Positions 52,942-60,771 of a stretch of DNA of 64,000 nucleotides are shown piece by piece. The DNA lies in contig NZ_CANMAX010000005.1 of assembly GCF_947495995.1 (NCBI RefSeq), positions 186,001-250,000 of the forward strand. Direction: 5' to 3'. The DNA is from an uncultured Tenacibaculum sp. (GTDB lineage Bacteria > Bacteroidota > Bacteroidia > Flavobacteriales > Flavobacteriaceae). The first letter of the stretch is position 1, and each line of letters opens with the position of its first letter. Position numbers and translations under genes: made by a program. The notes beneath the pieces were generated by a model. That model saw nothing but the letters and a program-made list of their open reading frames with translations. It was not told the origin of the DNA and did not search any database.

Positions 52942-55900
52942 CTACTTTATCTTAAAACTCAAAATAGAATTTGATTTTTGTTCTTCTTGAGTATTTATTT
53001 TATCCTCTGTTTCTTCAGTAAGGTTTTCTTTAGGTTTTACTTGCTCTTCTTCATAGATATATTCATCATCTCCAGCAATTATGTAATCTATTCCTATTCT
53101 GAAATTCTGACTCTCGATTTCTTCTATAGTTTCTTCTTCTAAAATTGAAGACACATAAATATTATGTTTCAATTTTGGAACCAACATCGACCAAGGTTTG
53201 GTTGGTTTTATTTCTTGGTTTTCTTTATAAATTTTCAATGAAAAATCATCTAATCCCTTTTTTACAACATGCTCTATTTCTAGTTTTTTAATATTTTGTA
53301 TGTAAGGCAAATTTTCTAAATGACTTTTAAGCATTCTTGGTACAACTGTTCCTCCAATTCCTTCTACATTAGTTTCTTGATTGTGAGAAACCGGACATAA
53401 ATATTGATTTAACTCTTCATTTAATTCTTGTATGTAATATCCGCCTTGATCTTCAAGTTCAAATTCTACGATACAGGTTACCAAAAGCCATTCAATTGTT
53501 GGATTTTGAACTTTAATTTTTATAAATGAATTGGCTTTACTTTTTACAAATTGTGCAATAACATTTAATTCGTTAGCATTAAAATAATGATGCTTATCGT
53601 ACTTCCATTTTTGTGATAAAACAACTAAGGTTAGTTTTCCTGGTTGTTGTTTAAAATGCTGATTTAGATTGGTACACTTTACTGCAGTTACTTCGTGAAA
53701 ATATTGCAATATTAAATGTTCGTAATCCCAAATAGTTACTGCTCTATCTTTATGGCGTAATCGTTCACTTACTTCGGTATAAAACAATTCTGGTTTTGTT
53801 GGAATTTTACCTCCGTAAGAATGCTGTGGCTGAACAACAGCTTTTATTTCTGGTATCTTTTTTCCTAATTTAACAATACTTTCAGCAGGTACTTTTTTAC
53901 CAACAACAATATCTTCGGTACTTATACAACTTGCCATAATAGCATTCGGATAAATACCTTTTAGCGTAGGATATTTATATGCATTGTGAGTCGCTACAAA
54001 TCGTATTTCAAGTTCCTTTATTTTATCGTTGCTATTAATCGCTGGTAAAAGAACTTCTATAATTCCTGATTTAGTTAATTGATTTGTTCCATCTGAAACT
54101 AAATTCTTTGCTGGTAATCGTAACCAACGATCGGCATTTTTGTATTCTACTCGTACCTCATGTTCTTCTTCAAAAAACGATGGTATGTTATTCATTAAAT
54201 CAAAAAACAATGAAATTGTACTTTCCGATTCAACATTTTTAAGTTTCACATACAAATAACCTTCTCCTTCTAAATCGCATACAATTGTGTCTTTATATAC
54301 TTTACTGTCAATTACAGTTCTCTCCAAACCGAAAGGTGTGATATGAATAAAATCACCTTTTAAAGTATCTGTATTTCCATCGAAAGCATTATTAAAATAA
54401 ATAACGTCTTTAGCAGTATAATCTAAAGTTAGTTCTTTAACTGTGGGAACAAAAGGCGGATTAGGAAGCGGTTGTGATTCGTTATTTCTAGCATTATTTG
54501 TTGCTATTTCTGCATAATCTTTCCTGTATAAATCTTGTCCGAATACATTTTCAGGTGCTATTAAAGTAAACTTAAAAAATCCGTTATTACTGTTAATTGT
54601 ATACGGAATTGGATCTTTTAATTTATAATCTCTTGTAAGTCTATATTGATCTAAATTCGTAAGTTGTATCGTAGTTTTCTTAGCTAACTTTTCACTTGCA
54701 TAACCTTCTGGTGTTCTAGTTGGATATGTTGTAAAAAGAGAAAATTGCTCTCGTTTACGTTCTTCTCTCGGAAACCAATATCCATCCGATAATGCAGCTG
54801 CATCAATTTTAAAAGATGAATTATAAAATTTCTCAGAATACTCTTTATAGTAAGTTTCAAAGCCTCCATAATTATTCGGTACACTTTCCCATTCAATCTG
54901 TAAATTAATATCAGTCAGTTCTTTTTGATATAATTCACTTTTACCCACTAACAAATTACTACCAAGTTTTGGAGAATTTCCGAATAAATGAAATGGTTTT
55001 ACTAACGAAACCTTTCCGTTGTTGTTATACACTGATAAGTTCTTAATTCCAGAAACAGCAACATCTATCGTTAATCTCTCTAGTTTTAAACTCTTAAAAA
55101 ATGAATACACATAAATTGGTGAAACTTCAGATAATAATATCTTAATCATTGGCCAACTATATTGTTTCTCTGTTGAAGAAATCGTTACAGATGGCATTGT
55201 TGTAGCCAATCGAATACCAATACTGAATGTATTTAAAGCTTCATCGAATTGAATATAATAACCATCGACTGTTTTCCATTTATCTTTTGTTGTATAAGAA
55301 ATAAGAAAAGCTTCTTCAAATACAGAATTAAAAACAACATCTAATGGTAAACCTCTATTGGTTGCCATTTCTCGTAATAGTTTCCAAAAAGAATTATCTG
55401 CCGATGCTGCTTCCAATTCGAATGTTATTGTAATTTCTCGTTCGCCTTCTTCTAGGAATAACACCTGAGAACCAATTATAAAACCAATATCAGTTCCGTT
55501 ACTTTTAGAAACTTCAGAACCTATAATTGTATTTTCATCTGCTCCGAATAATCCATAAACCTTTGTTTTATTTGGTTTTCCATTTGCTACAATTGAATTG
55601 CGGATAATATTGGAAATTATAGGTTTATTAGTTCCTATTTTTATAAACGGACTTTTACTTAAATAGAAGTTTTGTATCGTTGGTATTTCAACAGGAACAG
55701 CCAATAATGGCTTTATCGTTTCAAATAAAACATTCTTTTTACTATCGAATAATTTACCTGCAATTAATGTTGTTTTTTCTGGAATTAAAGCTCCTTTAGA
55801 TTTCGGAGAAAGTTCAAAACATACTACTGTTTGAGTAGGAATTCCTTTGCTTGGTGTTTGCTGTAAAACCGTTTGGTAATAAAAATCTAAATGTTTTCTT

Positions 55901-56580
55901 CCTAAGTCGTTTATTAAATCTTGAATCTTTTTGAATAAGATTGAAAAAGTAATATACATTGCATTATTAGGAAGATGATTTTTCTTAGAAAAAATAGTCG
56001 TATTCAAATAATTCCTAGTGAAATTCTGAATGTACAATACCATTTTTCTAAATGTATGCGCTGTTTCTTCTATATCAAAATCTTGATTTGAAGATTTTTC
56101 AGCATATTGCTGTAATACAGATGCAAATGAATTTTCTGTAGTATTTTCAATTTCTATTTTATGAAGCTGGCGATGTAACTCTTCCTTTTTTTCTAAGAGT
56201 ACATTTAATAACACGTTTCTAATTTTATCTGCTAAAACCTCTTCCTTAAAATGAACTAATGTATGATACCATTGCTCTATTTTAACATACCAACTTAATA
56301 GAATATTAATAATTTCGATCGGATATTTTCCTTCTGTTTTAAAACTATCAATAGGTTCTTTAATAATTCCAATAATGTAAATTACAGGATCTTGTTCTAT
56401 TAAAGCTTTCCAATTTCCATCAATGATATTTTCTGTTGAATAAAAATTGATATGTTCTACATAAGATACGATATAAGCTAATAAATCTTCAAAAGTACGC
56501 TCATCAATTTCAAACCCAGGATTGAGTAATTGTTGATGTATTCGTTGACTTTGTATGGTCCCTTTTCTCCTTTCTCTCAT
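52942..56580 (-). CDS. Baseplate J-like wedge protein (Pvc11/Afp11-like)
   Basis: A 1212-aa protein, the largest wedge component. N-terminal part (1-200) is helical (FEIDERTFEDLLAYIVSYVEHINFY); the centre is long and beta-rich; the last third has the J-like features AVVQPQHSYGGKIPTKPELFYTEVSERLRHKDRAVTIWDYEHLILQYFHEVTAVKC and TKLTLVVL-type strands ending in a Gln/Glu-rich tail. This matches the large Pvc11/Afp11 type, which locks the sheath baseplate together with gp25. It follows the gp25 gene by 25 bases. Domain assignment is secure; details of the middle are not recognised. Confidence 0.82.
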   Translation of the reverse strand: MRERRKGTIQSQRIHQQLLNPGFEIDERTFEDLLAYIVSYVEHINFYSTENIIDGNWKALIEQDPVIYIIGIIKEPIDSFKTEGKYPIEIINILLSWYVKIEQWYHTLVHFKEEVLADKIRNVLLNVLLEKKEELHRQLHKIEIENTTENSFASVLQQYAEKSSNQDFDIEETAHTFRKMVLYIQNFTRNYLNTTIFSKKNHLPNNAMYITFSILFKKIQDLINDLGRKHLDFYYQTVLQQTPSKGIPTQTVVCFELSPKSKGALIPEKTTLIAGKLFDSKKNVLFETIKPLLAVPVEIPTIQNFYLSKSPFIKIGTNKPIISNIIRNSIVANGKPNKTKVYGLFGADENTIIGSEVSKSNGTDIGFIIGSQVLFLEEGEREITITFELEAASADNSFWKLLREMATNRGLPLDVVFNSVFEEAFLISYTTKDKWKTVDGYYIQFDEALNTFSIGIRLATTMPSVTISSTEKQYSWPMIKILLSEVSPIYVYSFFKSLKLERLTIDVAVSGIKNLSVYNNNGKVSLVKPFHLFGNSPKLGSNLLVGKSELYQKELTDINLQIEWESVPNNYGGFETYYKEYSEKFYNSSFKIDAAALSDGYWFPREERKREQFSLFTTYPTRTPEGYASEKLAKKTTIQLTNLDQYRLTRDYKLKDPIPYTINSNNGFFKFTLIAPENVFGQDLYRKDYAEIATNNARNNESQPLPNPPFVPTVKELTLDYTAKDVIYFNNAFDGNTDTLKGDFIHITPFGLERTVIDSKVYKDTIVCDLEGEGYLYVKLKNVESESTISLFFDLMNNIPSFFEEEHEVRVEYKNADRWLRLPAKNLVSDGTNQLTKSGIIEVLLPAINSNDKIKELEIRFVATHNAYKYPTLKGIYPNAIMASCISTEDIVVGKKVPAESIVKLGKKIPEIKAVVQPQHSYGGKIPTKPELFYTEVSERLRHKDRAVTIWDYEHLILQYFHEVTAVKCTNLNQHFKQQPGKLTLVVLSQKWKYDKHHYFNANELNVIAQFVKSKANSFIKIKVQNPTIEWLLVTCIVEFELEDQGGYYIQELNEELNQYLCPVSHNQETNVEGIGGTVVPRMLKSHLENLPYIQNIKKLEIEHVVKKGLDDFSLKIYKENQEIKPTKPWSMLVPKLKHNIYVSSILEEETIEEIESQNFRIGIDYIIAGDDEYIYEEEQVKPKENLTEETEDKINTQEEQKSNSILSFKIK

Positions 56581-56605
56581 TTGATCTCTTAACTAAATAT
56601 ATCCT

Positions 56606-57121
56606 CTACTTTTTATTTTTCGAGTTATGAAGTGCTACTAAATCAGCCAAAGTTGTTGGCTGTTTCGCTGGTCTTTTATATAATTCTGGTATATCAGTTC
56701 CTTCAACTTTATAGTATGGAAACACTAAATTGAATCTTGTATTTGTTGATGGAATTTTATAATCTAGGTTAATTTTAATTACTCCATCTAAATATTGAGA
56801 TTCATCTACATATACTTTGATTAATTTGATTCTTGGCTCAAATCTTAATATCGCTGTACGAATCATCTCAGTAATTAAGTGCATTCTAGAATTAGAAATC
56901 GAATCGAAAAGATAAGTGTAAATATCACAACCATATCTCGGATTCATAATTCGTTCTCCAATCTTAGTATTCAACAATATTTTTAATGATTGTCGGATAT
57001 CTTGTTCGTTAGAAACCATTTCTACACCTAAAGAACTTTCTTTATGAAACGTTGGAGGAAAACTCCAACCCGTACCTAAAAACAAATTATGTTTCTTAAT
57101 ATCTTCTTTTAAAAACTTCAT
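56606..57121 (-). CDS. gp25-like baseplate wedge protein (Pvc9-like)
   Basis: A 171-aa protein with the hallmarks of the gp25 / lysozyme-like baseplate family: GTGWSFPPTF, MVSNEQDIRQSLKILLNTKIGERIMNPRYGC (EQDI then the GER-x-MxPxyG motif), and ILRFEPRIKLIKVYVD. In phage T4 and eCIS this protein links baseplate to sheath. Length is a little over the usual about 140, with a Lys/Asn-rich C-terminal tail. Three bases separate it from the spike gene before it. Confidence 0.92.
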   Translation of the reverse strand: MKFLKEDIKKHNLFLGTGWSFPPTFHKESSLGVEMVSNEQDIRQSLKILLNTKIGERIMNPRYGCDIYTYLFDSISNSRMHLITEMIRTAILRFEPRIKLIKVYVDESQYLDGVIKINLDYKIPSTNTRFNLVFPYYKVEGTDIPELYKRPAKQPTTLADLVALHNSKNKK

Positions 57122-57124
57122 ATC

Positions 57125-58921
57125 TTAATTAAGATTTACTGTTGAACCACTTACGCTTGTTGTTCCACTACTACTTAATGTTGCACTACTTCCGCTTAAT
57201 TCTAATGAGTTTGAAGCAGAACCTGTAATTCCGCCAGAGCTTGTGATTGTAATATCGTCACTATCTGATTGTATTGTTACAGAAGCTCCTTCAAGTGTAA
57301 GTGCATCGGCTGCTTTTATAGTCATTGCAGATTGACTTTCTATAGTAATTCCATCTCCATTCATTTGTATCTGATTACTATTTTGATCGGTAATCGTAAT
57401 ACCTTCATCTTGATCACTAAGTATTATTGTATTTCCATTCGGAGTTAAGATTGTCATTACAATATTTTCATCATCAAACTGCATTTGCATTTGACTTCTC
57501 GTAATTAATCCTTTTAGATTATTATCACTATCTCCCGGAATTAATGTTTCAGCAGGTGGCAATGCGCTACTGTACATACTTCCTAACACTACTGGATATG
57601 CTGGATTTCCATCAATGAAACCTAAAATAACCTCATCATTAACTTCTGGATAGAAATATGCTCCGAAAGAATTACTCGCATAAAAAGAAGCTAAACGTGC
57701 CCAAACAAATTCTGTAGTATCGTTTAACATTGGTATTTCAACTTGTACTCTATATTCTCCTCCGTCTTCATCATAAACATCTTGTACAATACCAACTTGT
57801 AATCCTTTTACATCTATTAAACTTTCTTTGATTTCTGGTTCTGAAGGAGCTGCTTTTACTTTTTGATCATGAAATTCTGGAGCAACTCCAATTTGAACTT
57901 CGGTTGTCCATTTCCCACCACTTAAACTATGATGAACATTAGACACATAGGCATCTCCGTTAAATGCATCTCCTAATCCTGTTAATGAAATAAGTGTATT
58001 TGGTTTTACTTCAGCCGAACCTGGAAATGTTATACTTCCTCGAAACTTAGACATTCGCAGTCGTAATAACAACGCGTCTGAAGTTTCTTGAGTTTCTTCT
58101 TGCGTGTAAGGAACCGAAGTAAAAATAGTGCTGTCGGTATCTGTTACTGCTTCTAAAGTTGATTCATCTGCATCACCTTGTTCATTCACACTAGGTTCAC
58201 TTGCTTCTGAACTAACTGTTTCTTGATCTGATAACGACCAAGAATTATATGTTATAGAGTTTAATTGTTCTGTAGCTTCTAGCTCGATATCCATTTCCAT
58301 AATATCTCTACCGTACTCTAATTCTAGTACAGCTTCGCTATCTACAGTAATTTCACTCACTGTTAATGTTCCGTTATCGGTAACAACTGCCATTCCGTTA
58401 CGTTGAGCTCTACTAACTATAAAGTCCCAATCACTGGCTTGGTATTGTATAATTTTTTCTTTGGTAACAGAAGTATCACTTATCTCTGCTGTTACTCCAG
58501 TTGTATCAACTATTTGTTGTATAGCATCGCTATCTAACGAATCTGATAGCACAACCTGACTTTTACTTTTTACTAAAGAAACTAACGAATCTTTACAAGT
58601 TATTTGAAATGTTGTTCCCGAATCATCTACTTTAATTGACTGTTTCGTTACTTCCCCAGAAAAAATCGTTGTAGTATCGTTCGCATAACCCAACGATATT
58701 TCAATAGCATTTCCGATTTCAAATGTAGAAGTATCTGATATTTCAAACATTTGAGTTGAAGGATTACCATCTCTAACTGTAATTTGTGCTTGAGCTATAG
58801 TATCTATCGCTTGTGTTATACTTACACTCATAACACCATAAGAATCTGGTATTGCATCACCTTCTGAGGTAATGGTAAATGAAACTAAATTGTTTCCGCT
58901 TATGATTGGTGAACTTGCCAT
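57125..58921 (-). CDS. VgrG-like central spike protein (Pvc8-like)
   Basis: A 598-aa spike protein. Residues 1-340 are the gp27-like / late-control-D part (TFQITCKDSLVSLVKSKSQV, YQASDWDFIVSRAQRNGM), 370-450 the gp5-type OB fold (GIVQDVYDEDGGEYRVQVEIP, FVWARLASFYASNSFGAYFYPEVNDEVILGFIDGNPAYPVVLGSMY), and the last about 110 residues a triple beta-helix of short repeats (TITDQNSNQIQMNGDGITIESQ, SSSGTTSVSGSTVNLN). That is the standard VgrG order. A Ser/Glu/Asp-rich linker at 235-275 is an addition. In the assembled machine the DUF4280 protein would sit at its tip. Confidence 0.92.
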   Translation of the reverse strand: MASSPIISGNNLVSFTITSEGDAIPDSYGVMSVSITQAIDTIAQAQITVRDGNPSTQMFEISDTSTFEIGNAIEISLGYANDTTTIFSGEVTKQSIKVDDSGTTFQITCKDSLVSLVKSKSQVVLSDSLDSDAIQQIVDTTGVTAEISDTSVTKEKIIQYQASDWDFIVSRAQRNGMAVVTDNGTLTVSEITVDSEAVLELEYGRDIMEMDIELEATEQLNSITYNSWSLSDQETVSSEASEPSVNEQGDADESTLEAVTDTDSTIFTSVPYTQEETQETSDALLLRLRMSKFRGSITFPGSAEVKPNTLISLTGLGDAFNGDAYVSNVHHSLSGGKWTTEVQIGVAPEFHDQKVKAAPSEPEIKESLIDVKGLQVGIVQDVYDEDGGEYRVQVEIPMLNDTTEFVWARLASFYASNSFGAYFYPEVNDEVILGFIDGNPAYPVVLGSMYSSALPPAETLIPGDSDNNLKGLITRSQMQMQFDDENIVMTILTPNGNTIILSDQDEGITITDQNSNQIQMNGDGITIESQSAMTIKAADALTLEGASVTIQSDSDDITITSSGGITGSASNSLELSGSSATLSSSGTTSVSGSTVNLN

Positions 58922-58928
58922 TTTAGGT

Positions 58929-59609
58929 TTACTTTAAAGGAGGTAAATACAATTTTGTTCCTGGACTTAAATCTCTAAAATTTAAAATATTATTATACTC
59001 AGCCACTTCTGTATAATAACTACTGTCACCATAAATTTGATAACAAATTAATGGCAAAGTATCTCCTTCTTTAATCTCTATAAAGTGAGTAAGATCGGGA
59101 GATTGATTGTCTGCTTCTGAAGCAATATCATCTGCAGAAATTGAACTTTCAAACGCAACACTTAATTTAGCTCTTAACGGAGTTCCATCGCTCTGGAAAA
59201 GTGTGTATGAAATATTCAATGAGGTTAGTTTACATTTAAAAACTAATGTTCCCCAAGAAAGAATTAAATAATTAGGTTCGTGAATACTTCCATTATAAGT
59301 AAAACACGTACTTTTAAAAGTATCTATTTGATCTGAAACTGAAGTTGAAGAAGATAACAAACTACTTAAACTACTAGTACTTATTGCTCCTGTTCCATCA
59401 AAATAAATATCGAAAGATACTTTCTCTGGCGGAGTTCCCTTATACCAAGTTGATGTGCCTGGCGAACCTACTGGTTGAAATTTATTGTATTCAATAGTAT
59501 GCTCGTGTGTATAAGAAGCAGGATTAATTTGTACCGTACAACTATCTCCTGTTTCACTTGAAAATTCATTATCTGAATAAGCCGTGATCGTCATTAAATC
59601 CTTAGACAT
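58929..59609 (-). CDS. LysM domain protein of the eCIS (Pvc7-like)
   Basis: A 226-aa protein. The last about 50 residues are a LysM domain (FIEIKEGDTLPLICYQIYG, then EVAEYNNILNFRDLSPGTKLYLPPL). The first 170 residues are the conserved beta-rich part of T4 gp53/Pvc7-like proteins (VQINPASYTHEHTIEYN, WYKGTPPEKVSFDIYFDGTG, SWGTLVFKCKLTSLNISYTLFQSDGTPLRAKLSVAF). In eCIS it joins tube and spike at the hub. Its ATG follows directly on the stop of the DUF5908 gene (TAGATG), so translation is coupled. Confidence 0.88.
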   Translation of the reverse strand: MSKDLMTITAYSDNEFSSETGDSCTVQINPASYTHEHTIEYNKFQPVGSPGTSTWYKGTPPEKVSFDIYFDGTGAISTSSLSSLLSSSTSVSDQIDTFKSTCFTYNGSIHEPNYLILSWGTLVFKCKLTSLNISYTLFQSDGTPLRAKLSVAFESSISADDIASEADNQSPDLTHFIEIKEGDTLPLICYQIYGDSSYYTEVAEYNNILNFRDLSPGTKLYLPPLK

Positions 59610-59768
59610 CTATCGTTCCTTAAGTTTTTGTAGTTGTTTTTTAACTTCTTTTTTACACAAATTACTTAGTGTTTCTTTAATAGCATCCATATCTAAATTA
59701 TTAGATGTTGAGGCTATAGTTTCTTCGACCTTAACTTTAATTATTAATTCTCTTATTTCTATAGGCAT
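59610..59768 (-). CDS. DUF5908 small protein of the eCIS operon
   Basis: A 52-aa protein, small enough to be missed by length-limited gene finders. It begins MPIEIRELIIKVKV, the usual start of DUF5908 proteins, which are found next to eCIS LysM genes and correspond in place to Pvc6/Afp6. A short helix-rich second half (MDAIKETLSNLCKKEVKKQLQKLKER) ends in a basic tail. It lies 2 bases after the tube gene and its stop touches the start of the LysM gene (TAGATG). Role in assembly is unknown; position suggests a hub chaperone or stapler. Confidence 0.85.
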   Translation of the reverse strand: MPIEIRELIIKVKVEETIASTSNNLDMDAIKETLSNLCKKEVKKQLQKLKER

Positions 59769-59770
59769 AG

Positions 59771-60217
59771 TTATATTACTAATGAATAATCGTAAGACAA
59801 TTCTAAACTTTCAATTAAGATTTCATTCTTCATTGAATCTAAAGGAGAAAATTCCCACTTCACTGGCCATGCATTAACTAAACTCCAGTTTTTTATAGGA
59901 AAACTATCTTCATCTAATAAACTCACAATTACTGTTTGTGTAATTATACTAGAAGATAAACCACCTGCAATTGTAGCTTCGCACCATAATGACAAAGCAG
60001 AGATACTAGATGTAACTCCGCGTTTTAAAACTAAGTTTTGATATTTTGCTCCTGTGGGCACACGATGTTTATATCGGTTTTCTCCACCTTCAGCAATTTC
60101 TTCAATCCCCATTTCCATAGACAAACCCGATACCTCCTTAAAAGAAGTATCGGCTAAGCCTAATTCTAATGGAAATGTTAGTCTGAAGTAAAAACCTGGT
60201 AATGGGTAATCACTCAT
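59771..60217 (-). CDS. Tail tube protein, second copy (Pvc5/Afp5-like)
   Basis: A 148-aa inner tube protein of the gp19 / Hcp-like fold. Conserved pieces: PLPGFYFRLTF, ADTSFKEVSGLSMEMGIEEIAEGGEN, YQNLVLKRGV, and WSLVNAWPVKWEFSPLDSMKNEILIESLELSYDY. It is a paralogue of the tube gene upstream of it (60221), three bases apart. In AFP and PVC one tube protein makes most of the tube and another is placed at the baseplate end; the different sequence of this one fits that. Confidence 0.92.
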   Translation of the reverse strand: MSDYPLPGFYFRLTFPLELGLADTSFKEVSGLSMEMGIEEIAEGGENRYKHRVPTGAKYQNLVLKRGVTSSISALSLWCEATIAGGLSSSIITQTVIVSLLDEDSFPIKNWSLVNAWPVKWEFSPLDSMKNEILIESLELSYDYSLVI

Positions 60218-60220
60218 ATA

Positions 60221-60682
60221 TTAACTATTCGCTATCGTTAAACCTTCGTGAGCTAACTCTAAAGTTTCAACTGCTACTTCGTTTGCTTCAGACTTTAAAT
60301 CTGTTCCTGTAATTTTTGTTGGCCATGCATTTGTTAATGTCCAAGTCATTGTAGGAGAACCTGTTTCATCTAATAATTTGATAACTACAGTTTCTCTTTT
60401 GATGGTATTCATTTTTATAGCATCGTACCATTTCCAGAAATTATTATCTTTTACAAAAACCCCCTTCTTTAAAGTAACGTTACCAAACTTTGCTAATCCA
60501 GGCATTTTAATAGTACTAAAAGTTTTACTATCTCCATGTCTGTACTCTACAACTTGAGTTTCTGTATCTAACCCTGAAACTTCTTGAAAAGAAGCTGTAC
60601 TATCTTGTGACCCTAAACTAACTGTAAAATAAAATTTAGTTAACGGCCAAATTGAGCCTTGTACTGATCCATCATCTGCCAT
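60221..60682 (-). CDS. Tail tube protein, main copy (Pvc1/Afp1-like)
   Basis: A 153-aa tube protein. Pieces: WPLTKFYFTVSLG, ASFQEVSGLDTETQVVEYRHGDSKTFSTIKMPG, FGNVTLKKGVFVKDNNFWKWYDAI, and MTWTLTNAWPTKITGTDLKSEANEVAVETLELAHEGLT, all standard for Hcp-type rings. It comes first after the sheath gene, the usual place of the abundant tube subunit, and is separated from the sheath by an 89-base gap with a hairpin that may set the relative amounts. Confidence 0.92.
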   Translation of the reverse strand: MADDGSVQGSIWPLTKFYFTVSLGSQDSTASFQEVSGLDTETQVVEYRHGDSKTFSTIKMPGLAKFGNVTLKKGVFVKDNNFWKWYDAIKMNTIKRETVVIKLLDETGSPTMTWTLTNAWPTKITGTDLKSEANEVAVETLELAHEGLTIANS

Positions 60683-60717
60683 AATATTTAGTTTTTAAGT
60701 GGTTAATTATATTTTTA

Positions 60718-60749
60718 GATATACTTTTTAGTTAGAACTTAAGTATATC
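60718..60749 (-). promoter_or_regulatory. Hairpin between sheath and tube genes
   Basis: Perfect 9-bp inverted repeat (GATATACTT at 60718-60726, AAGTATATC at 60741-60749) with a 14-base loop in the 89-base gap between the sheath and main tube gene. On the minus strand no good T-run follows, so it is more likely an RNA-stability or processing element than a full terminator. Confidence 0.4.
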
Positions 60750-60771
60750 GAATTCGTCTTTATTGATTAAT

